From Sulfurovum sp. (GTDB lineage Bacteria; Campylobacterota; Campylobacteria; Campylobacterales; Sulfurovaceae): a DNA stretch of 46,625 bases. Location of the stretch: assembly GCA_011391015.1 (NCBI GenBank), contig JAABRH010000007.1, positions 1 through 46,625 of the forward strand, given 5' to 3'. The translations under genes and the position numbers were made by a program. Below the pieces are notes generated by a model. That model made no database searches. It was given only the letters and a program-made list of their open reading frames with translations, and was not told the origin of the DNA. This document shows, in pieces, positions 14,895 to 23,564 of this stretch; the first letter of the stretch is position 1, and every line of letters begins with the position of its first letter.

Positions 14895-15640
14895 AAATAT
14901 TGTTTTCACCAGCAGAAACTAAAAAGAGTGGTGGTGTAGAGAGGGAAATAAAGCGTAGTAGTTTTATATTTCCAGAATTATTTGATCTAAGAAAAGAAGC
15001 GATAGAGAAATACAATAGCTATCTTGAAACTAGTTCAGATGAAGCGTTAAGTAAATTGTTTGGCATCAAAGAGAGTGCAAAGTTTCAAAAATACAAAACC
15101 AATCTCAATAAACTACCATTGATGAAAGTGATTGAACGATATGATGGTGTGGCTTTTGATTATTTAGCTTATAGCTCATTGGATGAATCGACACAACGTT
15201 ATGTTGATAAAAATGTCATTCTTTTTTCAAATCTATTCGGACCACTATTAGCAGGTGATTTTGGTGTCCCAGAGTATAAATTGAAACAGGGTGAAAAGAT
15301 TGGTGCCTTTGTGCCCGAGCACTTTTACAAAAAGCACTTCTCTTCTGCCTTGGATGATATGCTTCAAGAAGAACCATATTTAGATTTACGAGCAGGTTTT
15401 TATGATAAATTCTATAAGCCTACTACCTCCTATATAACATTGAAATTTATTAAAGACGGAAAAGTGGTTAGCCACTGGGCGAAAGCATATCGCGGCATTG
15501 TGCTCCGAATTTTAGCCCAAAACAATATTCAAAGCATGGATGAGTTTATGAAAATAGAAATTGAAGGACTCAGTGTAAAAGAGACATTTCGTAAGGGAAT
15601 TCATACAGAAATTGTTTATAACATTAGGGACAATTGCTAA
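14891..15640 (+). CDS. yaaA: Complete YaaA carried by the element
   Basis: A full 249-residue YaaA (DUF328) from MKILFSPAETKKSGG to the C-terminus, with LSKLFGI, IERYDGVAFDYL, NVILFSNLFGP, PEYKLKQG, DLRAGFYDKFYKP and VSHWAKAYRG all intact. YaaA limits iron-driven oxidative damage in E. coli and has been reported to bind DNA. This copy is clearly diverged from the broken host gene, so it was not made by duplication of it. It overlaps the large recombinase stop (ATGA) and is thus translated with the recombinases. It may replace the host gene that the insertion destroys, or serve the element directly. The sequence around the host insertion point differs here, so this copy may not be a target. 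Confidence 0.94.
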   Translation: MKILFSPAETKKSGGVEREIKRSSFIFPELFDLRKEAIEKYNSYLETSSDEALSKLFGIKESAKFQKYKTNLNKLPLMKVIERYDGVAFDYLAYSSLDESTQRYVDKNVILFSNLFGPLLAGDFGVPEYKLKQGEKIGAFVPEHFYKKHFSSALDDMLQEEPYLDLRAGFYDKFYKPTTSYITLKFIKDGKVVSHWAKAYRGIVLRILAQNNIQSMDEFMKIEIEGLSVKETFRKGIHTEIVYNIRDNC

Positions 15641-15822
15641 AAGTACCCACGCATCCACTTGACCAATCAAAAAGGTAAAAAATATTCTTGCATTAATATC
15701 ACATATGCGATTAAGAGCCTATGGCACAGCATTGTCCCATGAAGTCTCTAAATTTGTCCAAACTATTTAGTTCATAATTTTATCTGTCACATCATTTTGC
15801 GACAAGATACTTTTTATGCTCC

Positions 15823-18800
15823 CTAAAGCCCGCTTAAATCAATAATTTGAAGTCCAGATATATTATCTGCTACATAAGCCTTGGTACCATCTGCTGATAG
15901 GACCACACTCCATGCATAACCTGGAGTATTTATAGAAGTTAAAATAGTTGGTACAGTCGAGTCACTCACATCAATGACTTGAAGTCCTGAAGAAACATCC
16001 GCCATAAAAGCCTTCGTACCATCTGCCGATAGGACAACGCTAAGTGTGTAATCTGGCGTATCTATAGAGGCTAAAATAGTTGGTACAGCTGGGTTACTCA
16101 CATCAATAATTTGAAGTCCAGAGACATTATCTGCCACATAAGCCTTGGTACCATCTGCTGAGAGGACGACATTCTCTGCATTACCAGGTGTATTTACAGA
16201 ACTTAAAATAGTTACTGTTGTTAGGTCACTCATATCAATGATCAGGAGTCCTAGATTGCCATCTGCTACATAAGCTTTAGTATCATCTGCAGAGAGGGCG
16301 ACACCCTCCGCATAACCTGGAGTATTTATAGAAGCTAAAATAATTGGTACGGCGGGGTCACTTACATCTATAATTCGAAGCCCTGCATAGCCATCTGCCA
16401 TAAAAACTTTTGTTCCATCTGCTGAGAGGGTAACTCTTGTTGCATTTCTTGGTGTATTTATGGAAGCTAAAATAGTTGGTACGGTTGGGTCACTTACATC
16501 TATAATTTGAAGTCCTGAAGTATTATCTGCAACATAGGCTATTGTTCCATCTCCTGAGAGGGTGACACTCGTTGCATATCCTGGTGTATCTATGGAAGAA
16601 ACAATCGTTGGCATGTTCGGATCACTTACATCAATAATCTGAAGCCCCGAATAACCATCCGCTACATAAGCCTTGGCTTCATCTGATGAGAGAGTGACAC
16701 CGTGTGCACGGTCTGGTGTATCTAGAGACGCAAGTATGCGTTTATACAATACAATAGTAACAGTCGCTTCGACGGAGTTGTTAACACGTACAGTTAAGGT
16801 ATAAGAATCTTTTTTTGATGCATCAAGTCTCACGCCATCTGCAACACGAATCACACCATTTGTATCTATGGTAAAATCACTGCTACCATCACCGCTTAAT
16901 GTGATGGTTTCAATAGGGTTTCCGTTTTTAACAATCTCTATAATGCCTACTTCAGAAAGAGAAACGCTGTTGTCAAACACCTTCAATGACATATCATGGA
17001 TAACAGGGGCTACGAAAGTGATATTGAGATGAGATCTATTGCTCTTTCCAAAAGCATTTGCGGCTTCTGCTTCAAGCGCATAAGAGTTACTGTTCGCCTC
17101 TAAAAGTGATGTGGTAACTCTGACGTTACCATTAAGATCTACAGCAAATGGAGATGATGAAAGAATCTCTATTGCACTTAAAGAAGTGTCGCCCCTATCT
17201 TTCAGTATATTCCCAATCACCGTTCCAATTTTAGTATCTTTATGCATCGTAAGTGTAAGATTACCAAGGGTGGGTGCAAACTCTGGAATGTTATTGAGGC
17301 CAATAGGAATTTTCGCTGTAGTAATCTCTCTATGTAAGCTTGTTGCTTGGACATGAAGCAAAATGGTACTGTTTGTTTCATAATCAAGTGCACTACCATC
17401 TTTTAAGATGATGGTACCATCACCCAGTATCTCAAAAAAATCATTTTCTTCGACCAGTGTGTAGCTTTCTCCAGCATCCAAATACTCAAATTTTACTTGT
17501 GCGACAATGGTTCCAGCGCTTGCATTTTCATCTAACTTTATTTCCCGTTCTTTGAAAATGCCCTTATACGCCAAAGCATACGCATCATCGTAGATAGCTT
17601 CGTTTCTATATATTTTCTGTACGATTGGCTCATAAAATGTTGCATAAGGTTTTCGAAGTTTATTTTTGTCTACAGTTGGCACCCATGCCAAAAGGTCATC
17701 ATAGTCAATCTCACCACTGCCGTCAACATCTTGGATGAGAAGTCTTTTGGCAATATAATCAAGCCTTTTTTGAAGTTCTGTTGTGTTTAGCTCTTGTGTC
17801 ATCAACTCTGCTGTGAGTTGAAATGCAACCTCTGTAAGTATATTGACTTTGAAATTTTCATTTGTAACCGTATCTGTACTTACGACAGCATGGATGCTCC
17901 CTAGATTTGGTTTAGCAATAGTGTCTGCGATGCCATCATCATTCGCATCTATGTCATTGCCTCCTACGACGCTCATCACATGGTATGTATCGGGTGTTAA
18001 AAGTGCAAGTGCCTCATCGGTAAAATAAAACAATCCTGCAGTTACAATGGAGTCCCCGTCGCTTGTAATGCTTTCATAAAATGGCACACTGTTAAGAAAG
18101 TCTTCTGCATTGGTAAGGTTTATGTATGCAGTACTCAGCGGCCCAAGGAGTGCTTGTTTGAGTTTTGATTGTATCCCATACAAATACTCTACATAGGTTC
18201 CTGATGCACTAACACCACATTCCCCATAACACTTAACTGAACCACCACTACCATTGTTTGCACTACCAGTGTTTACACTACCTGTAGATACTAAAACAAC
18301 TTGGCTCTTTGTATCTTCAGAGATAATAATATTTGCTACATGCCCAAGGTTGAGCATATCTGCCGCAGTGATACTGAGGTCAAACACCATCGCTGTTCCA
18401 GGAGCATGAATGTCTATCTTTACCTTTTGTGGCAAAGAATCATCTTCCACTTCACCCGAATGATTGACATAGACACCATAGGTGCCAGGTTCTACTTCTA
18501 CTTCACTCTTTACAAAGTAATGCTCAAAAGGAAGACACTCTTTGGCTGCAATGTCTTTTGTGCCGATAGCCGAGTTAAGACTTAGAGCCACATCTGCGTC
18601 ATTCCAGTCAAGAGAGATAGTGATGATGCCAGATTCAGGTACAGCCATAGAAGAAACATTTGCACCTTCCACACTACCTATCTCACCAGCCGTATCATCT
18701 TTCAACACATAACAAACATCATCTTCCTCTACTTCTTCAATGGCAAAAACACCGTCATCGCTTCTGTCTCCATCCAATGCCCTAACATACTCTGCATGGT

Positions 18801-19983
18801 TTCCTGCATCGGCTTTATAGATCTTGCCCTCACCGCCTTCTGCAAAATCTTTCACTTTTTCATTCAAAAGATATTGATCCATGCTATCTGGATCAAACTT
18901 ATGGGTCATCTTCACGTACTTCTCTTTACAGAGGCAGCCTTTGTTTTTAGGATTCCATTGGGAGGATTGTTTTTTATGATCCAAAATACTTTCATTAATA
19001 AAACTTAGTATTTTATTTCTCGTAGTATCTGTTGCCATATAACTTGTTAAAAAAGCATGTGCTTCCATACTATATCTGACTTCAAGTCTCTCACCCATAG
19101 TTGCATTATCGTAATAATATTTAGTCGGATTCGGCTCTAAGGCTGGTAAGCTATCTGGAGCAAGTTGGATAATATCGTTTTCAAATGTGATTGAAGGTTC
19201 ACTCTTTCCAAGAATATCAGTTGCCGGAGAAGCAACAGCCATGGCTGTAAAATAGGGTTTCATCCATTCAGTATCTTCATTCCACGGAATCCAATGGTTT
19301 TCAAACATATCATACGCCAAATTTGTGAAAAGATTCCCCTGTGAGTGAGCTACAACCACCACACCATGCCCGTCTTTGATACTTTGCGTGTAAGCAGTAA
19401 ACTGTTTTTCAATATCGGCTGCTTCCTGCTCTTTTATCTTATCTTCAGGGATGTCAAGAAAAGCATCCGTTGCCTGTTCTACGGCATACTCAAACCCTGA
19501 AGCAAATATCGCGACGATATCACCTTTAGTCAGATGCACCCCACCGTACTCATACCCGTATTTGGCGATCAGTTTTTCTGCTATCTGCACAGCATATTTT
19601 TCAGCTTGCTCTTTGATCTCCTCTTTGGCAACTTTCTTGGCTACCATCTTGAACAGACCTTTCCAGCTATAGTCAAGCAACCCCGACACTTCTAGCAGAG
19701 ACTCCGTGTACCAATGTTCATCAATTTTTTGCAGCATGCTTTCATAGAGGTCTATGCCAATGCCGTGGGTGTGGTTGTAGCTGACATTCCAATCATTTAC
19801 ATATTGATAGGCTTGTGGGTTTGAGAGTTTGAATTTTCGTCTTATATTTTCTATAGATTTTTTAGCTGTACGCTCATCTGTGTCTATCCCATTTGCAAAG
19901 TAAACATCACTCAAATATTCATTGATCTCTGCTGAAGCAAGTGTAAATCCAAACAAAAATAAAAAAAGAATCTTTTTCATCAC
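15823..19983 (-). CDS. Large exported protein: lipase-like, EF-hand-like and LVIVD propeller
   Basis: A 1386-residue protein with a signal peptide (residues 1-18, ending ASA). Residues about 150-330 have the alpha/beta-hydrolase pattern: VVVVAHSQGNLF with Ser-214 as likely nucleophile. The middle carries Asp-rich calcium-type loops (DIDANDDGIAD near 676, DVDGSGEIDYDD near 751) and cadherin-like beta segments (about 790-1080). Residues 1083-1386 are seven 44-residue repeats with GLQIIDVSDP, typical of LVIVD beta-propellers. A periplasmic or surface location is inferred. The substrate is unknown; an esterase or adhesin role are both possible. It overlaps the upstream lipoprotein gene by 4 bases and is the main cargo of the element. 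Confidence 0.82.
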   Translation of the reverse strand: MMKKILFLFLFGFTLASAEINEYLSDVYFANGIDTDERTAKKSIENIRRKFKLSNPQAYQYVNDWNVSYNHTHGIGIDLYESMLQKIDEHWYTESLLEVSGLLDYSWKGLFKMVAKKVAKEEIKEQAEKYAVQIAEKLIAKYGYEYGGVHLTKGDIVAIFASGFEYAVEQATDAFLDIPEDKIKEQEAADIEKQFTAYTQSIKDGHGVVVVAHSQGNLFTNLAYDMFENHWIPWNEDTEWMKPYFTAMAVASPATDILGKSEPSITFENDIIQLAPDSLPALEPNPTKYYYDNATMGERLEVRYSMEAHAFLTSYMATDTTRNKILSFINESILDHKKQSSQWNPKNKGCLCKEKYVKMTHKFDPDSMDQYLLNEKVKDFAEGGEGKIYKADAGNHAEYVRALDGDRSDDGVFAIEEVEEDDVCYVLKDDTAGEIGSVEGANVSSMAVPESGIITISLDWNDADVALSLNSAIGTKDIAAKECLPFEHYFVKSEVEVEPGTYGVYVNHSGEVEDDSLPQKVKIDIHAPGTAMVFDLSITAADMLNLGHVANIIISEDTKSQVVLVSTGSVNTGSANNGSGGSVKCYGECGVSASGTYVEYLYGIQSKLKQALLGPLSTAYINLTNAEDFLNSVPFYESITSDGDSIVTAGLFYFTDEALALLTPDTYHVMSVVGGNDIDANDDGIADTIAKPNLGSIHAVVSTDTVTNENFKVNILTEVAFQLTAELMTQELNTTELQKRLDYIAKRLLIQDVDGSGEIDYDDLLAWVPTVDKNKLRKPYATFYEPIVQKIYRNEAIYDDAYALAYKGIFKEREIKLDENASAGTIVAQVKFEYLDAGESYTLVEENDFFEILGDGTIILKDGSALDYETNSTILLHVQATSLHREITTAKIPIGLNNIPEFAPTLGNLTLTMHKDTKIGTVIGNILKDRGDTSLSAIEILSSSPFAVDLNGNVRVTTSLLEANSNSYALEAEAANAFGKSNRSHLNITFVAPVIHDMSLKVFDNSVSLSEVGIIEIVKNGNPIETITLSGDGSSDFTIDTNGVIRVADGVRLDASKKDSYTLTVRVNNSVEATVTIVLYKRILASLDTPDRAHGVTLSSDEAKAYVADGYSGLQIIDVSDPNMPTIVSSIDTPGYATSVTLSGDGTIAYVADNTSGLQIIDVSDPTVPTILASINTPRNATRVTLSADGTKVFMADGYAGLRIIDVSDPAVPIILASINTPGYAEGVALSADDTKAYVADGNLGLLIIDMSDLTTVTILSSVNTPGNAENVVLSADGTKAYVADNVSGLQIIDVSNPAVPTILASIDTPDYTLSVVLSADGTKAFMADVSSGLQVIDVSDSTVPTILTSINTPGYAWSVVLSADGTKAYVADNISGLQIIDLSGL
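15826..16737 (-). repeat. Seven 132-bp in-frame repeats (LVIVD propeller blades)
   Basis: Seven units of 132 bp, 44 residues each, the last slightly shorter. The pattern is LASINTPGYA-x-x-V-x-LSADGTKAYVAD-x-x-x-GLQIIDVSDP-x-VPTI. DNA identity between units is high in places, so unequal recombination could change the number, but seven is a natural count for a closed propeller. Confidence 0.93.
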
Positions 19984-20861
19984 AGATTCTTTAATGTGCC
20001 ATTATCATCGAACTCACATTTATCTTTTGAGGCTTTAGGGGCACCAAAAACCTCCCCATTAAATTCTGCATTAAATTTTTCATACGATATATGTCGTTTT
20101 AAGGTGTTAAATTGTATTTTCTTTAATTCGCTATCATAATCCCTGTATTCATCTAGAATAAAATCTTCATTATTATCTTTAGAGTCATATGTCCAATAAA
20201 ATTCGCACGATAAAACATCATCTGAGTACTTTACCATTTCATGCGCCCGACTCGGATCAACGATCACCTTCTGATAAGCCCTTGCACTCTGCATAAAGAT
20301 CCCTCGCTCTATTGGGTGGTCATAGGTTTCATAGATCCACCGCTCCACATCATCCCTGACACCATTGTTGTTTGTATCTATACCAAGCAAGGTTGAGTCA
20401 TTGACTGTTGTGTCGGGTTTTGGTGGTAGCGTGTGACCATTGATTACCCATCTGATATCCAGCGTGAGTGCGTTGGAGAGTGTATTGCCTGCTCTGGCTT
20501 GGATAGTGAGGATGCCATCTTGTTTGGCTATGAGCGTGTTGTTAGTAACCTGCGCACTCTCTTTTGGTGTGATGATGTACTCTATCTCTGCATCAAGCTC
20601 TTTGGTAGTACCATCAGAGGATGTAGCGATGAGTTTTAGTGTTGTGTTTTCATCTTTGTTTATTGTGGTTTGCTCTGCACTGAGTGCGAGAGATTTATAG
20701 AGTGAAGGTGTGTTTGGGTTTGTGGTTGGGGGCGTTTGGGTTGGGGTTGTCGCAGTAGTATTTGCCACACTGCCACCTCTATTCGAGCCATCATTTTCAT
20801 CTGAGCAAGCGGTAAAGCCTAAAGTAACTACTATGAGTAAAAGTATTTTGAGGTGTTTCAT
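19980..20861 (-). CDS. Lipoprotein with Big-like domain and EF-hand-like loop
   Basis: A 293-residue lipoprotein: hydrophobic start, lipobox GFTAC (Cys-19), then a Ser/Thr/Pro/Asn-rich tether to about residue 52. Residues about 58-140 look like a bacterial Ig-like (Big) domain (KSLALSAEQTTINKDENTTL..., VTNNTLIAKQDGILTIQA). A calcium-type loop, DTNNNGVRDDVERWI, follows near residue 165, then a helical domain of unknown type with three cysteines. Its stop overlaps the start of the large exported protein by 4 bases (ATGA), so they are probably partners. A -10-like TATAAT on the minus strand lies about 50 bases upstream of the ATG. Confidence 0.75.
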   Translation of the reverse strand: MKHLKILLLIVVTLGFTACSDENDGSNRGGSVANTTATTPTQTPPTTNPNTPSLYKSLALSAEQTTINKDENTTLKLIATSSDGTTKELDAEIEYIITPKESAQVTNNTLIAKQDGILTIQARAGNTLSNALTLDIRWVINGHTLPPKPDTTVNDSTLLGIDTNNNGVRDDVERWIYETYDHPIERGIFMQSARAYQKVIVDPSRAHEMVKYSDDVLSCEFYWTYDSKDNNEDFILDEYRDYDSELKKIQFNTLKRHISYEKFNAEFNGEVFGAPKASKDKCEFDDNGTLKNL

Positions 20862-21130
20862 GGGTGAGCCTTGTAGTTTTTTTGGAAGATTGTACCAATT
20901 GTTTTATTATAGAGCTGTATAATATTTATTAATTTATATAAGCTAAAAAGGTGTGAGCAGCAGCTTATACATATGGGAGGGTCGAATCTACTAGGTCAAT
21001 ATTGTGCATAGAACATATTATCAGGAACACATAGTTTTTTGATAAATATGCGTATCAAATTATTCATTCATGTATTATTTCATATTTAATAAAATAAATT
21101 GAAATAATATATAAACAAATTTAAAGTGCT
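20862..21130. other. Non-coding right end of the element
   Basis: No ORF with a credible start and no tRNA or rRNA was found. It holds the presumed promoter of the lipoprotein gene (minus strand) near its left edge and is otherwise A/T-rich. It probably serves as the subterminal recombinase-binding region. Confidence 0.6.
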
Positions 21131-21161
21131 ATTTGTTAATTCATTTATTAATTCTATAGTT
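21131..21161 (-). repeat. Right terminal inverted repeat of the element
   Basis: Counterpart of the left repeat, read on the minus strand from 21161 inward: AACTATAGAATTAATAAATG then AATTAACAAAT. Ten extra bases (TGACATTACT on the minus strand, 21162-21171) separate it from yaaA, unlike the left end where the repeat touches the gene. This asymmetry may mark the orientation of the recombination site. Confidence 0.62.
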
Positions 21162-21171
21162 AGTAATGTCA

Positions 21172-21534
21172 TGAAGCGCGTATGGGTCCAAAAAGATTGG
21201 AAAAAAGAATGACATGCTCATCAATGTACTGCTGAGCCATGGTATCTAGGTGTGGATAATCCAAATAATCAAAGGCCACCCCACTGTAGCGCTCGATGGC
21301 TTTCAGGGTTAGCTCGTGAATGATATCGGTTTTGTAGGTGAGGATATCTGTCACTTTTGTGATTCCAAACAGTTTAGACAGTGTCGTCATATCTCCTTTT
21401 TGGATACAATTCATATAGCCGTGCAACAACTTACTTCGATAAGGTAAGAGAGATTCAAAGAGTAAAACCTGTGGTGCAAAAGCGGCTGTGCCTCCGGATT
21501 TTTTTGTTTCGCTTGGTGCTAACAGTATTTTCAT
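21172..21534 (-). pseudogene. yaaA: yaaA, N-terminal half, cut by the mobile element
   Basis: Codons 1-121 of the host yaaA: MKILLAPSETKKSGG, LSKLFGI, IERYSGVAFDYL and HVILFSNLFGPIRAS. The first codon inside the element is TGA (21169-21171), so translation would stop at once and give a 121-residue fragment. AAGGA stands 10-11 bases before the ATG, so it may still be translated. The remainder is at 8701-9072. Confidence 0.94.
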
Positions 21535-21622
21535 AAGAGCTGTATCCTTGAATGGTTAAGATGGAGATATTTTAGTTAAAATACCTAAAAAATTAGATTT
21601 TGAAATTATTTTAGCAAAACAC

Positions 21623-21651
21623 TTGACATTTGAAAAGTATTTGTCTATAAT
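21623..21651 (+). promoter_or_regulatory. Consensus sigma-70 promoter of the tRNA-tuf operon
   Basis: TTGACA at 21623-21628, a 17-base spacer and TATAAT at 21646-21651: a perfect consensus promoter, 38 bases before the first tRNA. A G/C-rich CCCG follows the -10, as in the discriminator of stringently controlled stable RNA promoters. Confidence 0.88.
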
Positions 21652-21689
21652 TCCCGTCCATTTTAAGTGTAATTACTTTTAATGATGGT

Positions 21690-21766
21690 GCTGGTGTAGC
21701 TCAGTTGGCTAGAGCAGCTGATTTGTAATCAGCAGGTCGGGGGTTCGAGTCCCTTTACCAGCTCCA
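21690..21766 (+). tRNA. trnT: tRNA-Thr (anticodon TGT), CCA encoded
   Basis: A full cloverleaf: acceptor GCTGGTG with TACCAGC, anticodon stem GCTGA/TCAGC around loop TTTGTAA, T-loop TTCGAGT. Anticodon TGT reads ACN (ACA) threonine codons. CCA is encoded. Confidence 0.96.
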
Positions 21767-21816
21767 TAAAATATAATTATCAGTGTTTGACCAGTATAAA
21801 ACTTAAAAAACATCAA

Positions 21817-21901
<85 letters not shown>

Positions 21902-21920
21902 TTTTTAAGTTACATAAGAC

Positions 21921-21996
21921 GCGGGCGTAGCTCAGTGGCTAGAGTTCCTGCCTTCCAAGCAGGCTGTCGAGAGTTCGAATCTCTTCGCCCGCTCCA
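21921..21996 (+). tRNA. trnG: tRNA-Gly (anticodon TCC), CCA encoded
   Basis: Acceptor GCGGGCG with CGCCCGC, anticodon stem CCTGC/GCAGG around loop CTTCCAA. Anticodon TCC reads GGA/GGG glycine. Confidence 0.96.
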
Positions 21997-22115
21997 TAAA
22001 CTGGGAGCTGTGTGAATTGTGTGCTTACAGATGATAACTTCACATACAAAGCTTTCCTAATTTATTCATGTATAACTTGACTTACTTAAAACACTGCACA
22101 ATAGTCTAATGAGTT

Positions 22116-22190
22116 GCCCAGATAGCTCAGTGGCAGAGCACTTCCTTGGTAAGGAAGAGGTCGGCGGTTCTATTCCGCTTCTGGGCTCCA
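22116..22190 (+). tRNA. trnT: tRNA-Thr (anticodon GGT), CCA encoded
   Basis: Acceptor GCCCAGA with TCTGGGC, anticodon stem CTTCC/GGAAG around loop TTGGTAA. Anticodon GGT reads ACC/ACT threonine. Last tRNA before tuf, as in other Campylobacterota. Confidence 0.96.
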
Positions 22191-22198
22191 CGACCGGG

Positions 22199-22240
22199 TA
22201 TGGACAAAAGTGTTACACAACTGTAATAGTTCTGTCCATA
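22199..22240 (+). promoter_or_regulatory. Long hairpin between tRNA-Thr and tuf
   Basis: An outer stem TATGGACA/TGTCCATA (8 bp), a 4x4 nearly paired region, then an inner stem TGTTACA/TGTAATA (7 bp with one G-U) around the loop CAAC. No T run follows. It looks like an RNase III-type processing structure that separates tRNA and tuf transcripts, or an attenuating hairpin; it is 20 bases before the tuf -10 box. Confidence 0.7.
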
Positions 22241-22259
22241 TGGGTTAAGAAAATTTAGG

Positions 22260-22265
22260 TATAAT
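22260..22265 (+). promoter_or_regulatory. -10 box of a tuf-proximal promoter
   Basis: TATAAT preceded by GG, 35 bases before the tuf ATG. No clear -35 hexamer. tuf would thus be transcribed both from here and from the upstream tRNA promoter. Confidence 0.5.
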
Positions 22266-22300
22266 ATTGCCTTTAAAACATTTTACGCTAGGAGAATAGC

Positions 22301-23509
22301 ATGGCAAAAGCAAAATTCGAACGAAACAAAACGCACGTTAACATCGGTACTATTGGTCACGTTGACCACGGAAAAACGACATTGACAGCAGCAATTACTG
22401 CAGTACTTGCTACTAAAAATGGATCAAAATTTATGGATTATGATGCGATTGACAATGCTCCTGAAGAGAGAGAAAGAGGAATCACGATTGCTACTTCTCA
22501 CGTAGAGTATGAAACTGAAAATCGCCACTACGCACACGTTGACTGTCCAGGTCACGCGGACTACGTTAAAAACATGATTACAGGTGCTGCTCAAATGGAC
22601 GGTGCGATTCTTGTTATCGCTGCAACAGATGGACCAATGGCACAAACAAGAGAGCACATTCTTCTTTCTAAACAAGTAGGTGTTCCTTATATCGTTGTAT
22701 TCTTGAACAAAGAAGATCAATTGGATGATGAAGACAGAGAAGAGATGTTGGAGCTTGTAGAGATGGAAGTACGTGAACTTCTTTCAGAATATGATTTCCC
22801 GGGTGATGATACTCCAATCATTGCTGGTTCTGCATTTAGAGCACTTGAAGAAGCAAAAGCAGGTGTACTTGGTGCATGGTCAGATAAAATCTTTGCATTG
22901 ATGGACGCTGTAGATTCATACATTCCAGATCCAATCAGAGAAACAGACAAAGACTTGCTTATGGCAATTGAAGATATCTTTACTATCCAAGGTCGTGGTA
23001 CGGTTGTAACTGGTAAAGTAGAAAAAGGTAAAGTATGTATCGGTGATGCAGTTGAAATCGTTGGTCTTAAAGACACACAAAAAACAACTGTAACTGGTGT
23101 TGAAATGTTCCGTAAAGAGATGGATTGTGGAGAAGCTGGTGATAACTGTGGTGTTCTTATCCGTGGTATCGATAAAGCAAACGTACAAAGAGGTATGGTT
23201 CTTGTTAAGCCAGGTTCAATCACACCACACACAAAATTTGAAGCAGAAGTATACGTACTTACAAAAGAGGAAGGTGGTAGACATACACCATTCTTTAACA
23301 ACTACAGACCACAATTTTATGTTAGAACGACTGACGTAACAGGTTCAGTAGAGCTTCAAGAAGGTACTGAGATGGTTATGCCAGGTGACAACGTTAAAGT
23401 TAACGTTACATTGATTGCACCAGTTGCACTTGAAGACGGTACAAGATTTGCTATCCGTGAAGGTGGTAGAACTGTTGGTGCGGGTGTTGTTTCTAAAATT
23501 ATCGCATAA
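22301..23509 (+). CDS. tuf: Elongation factor Tu
   Basis: A 402-residue EF-Tu: P-loop [26 protein letters not shown] (for NKxD) and the C-terminal domains with the usual [13 protein letters not shown] and [12 protein letters not shown] segments. It delivers aminoacyl-tRNA to the ribosome. AGGAGA lies before the ATG. Only one tuf copy is in the window although fusA lies 14 kb downstream, unlike the tuf-fusA pairing of many bacteria. Confidence 0.99.
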   Translation: MAKAKFERNKTHVNIGTIGHVDHGKTTLTAAITAVLATKNGSKFMDYDAIDNAPEERERGITIATSHVEYETENRHYAHVDCPGHADYVKNMITGAAQMDGAILVIAATDGPMAQTREHILLSKQVGVPYIVVFLNKEDQLDDEDREEMLELVEMEVRELLSEYDFPGDDTPIIAGSAFRALEEAKAGVLGAWSDKIFALMDAVDSYIPDPIRETDKDLLMAIEDIFTIQGRGTVVTGKVEKGKVCIGDAVEIVGLKDTQKTTVTGVEMFRKEMDCGEAGDNCGVLIRGIDKANVQRGMVLVKPGSITPHTKFEAEVYVLTKEEGGRHTPFFNNYRPQFYVRTTDVTGSVELQEGTEMVMPGDNVKVNVTLIAPVALEDGTRFAIREGGRTVGAGVVSKIIA

Positions 23510-23564
23510 GTTTAGAAAGAGTTTAGAAAGTATTCTTCTCCAAAATCTTGCCCAAGGCAAAGCT

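Larger units (their letters stand above)
9073..21171. mobile_element. 12.1-kb recombinase-trio element inserted in yaaA
   Basis: The two halves of yaaA flank this segment in the correct order and strand. Deleting 9073-21171 (12,099 bp, a multiple of three) joins GCT TCA with GAC TTG and restores an uninterrupted family-like sequence. The ends are marked by inverted AT-rich repeats starting AACTATA, and by a shared GTCA at 9070-9073 and 21168-21171. Contents: two tyrosine recombinases and an HTH/coiled-coil partner, a full replacement yaaA, and an exported cargo pair. The recombinase genes are visibly more A+T-rich than the flanks and than the cargo, suggesting a mixed origin. Confidence 0.9.

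Noticed and set aside
14891-15640. Element yaaA as a simple duplication of the broken host gene
   Set aside because: The two proteins agree in conserved motifs but differ over long stretches (for example residues 16-45), too much for a recent copy.
15641-15822. Possible internal element boundary between yaaA and the cargo genes
   Set aside because: I saw no inverted or direct repeat matching the ends, and the N-terminal yaaA half lies beyond the cargo, so the cargo is inside the same insertion.
15826-16737. Regular repeats suggesting a CRISPR array
   Set aside because: Units are contiguous, 132 bp, in frame and encode LVIVD blades; there are no unique spacers between short repeats and no cas genes.
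22077-22105. TTGACT with a 17-base spacer before the second tRNA-Thr as an extra promoter
   Set aside because: The matching -10 would be AATAGT, a poor hexamer, and the upstream consensus promoter can serve the whole array.
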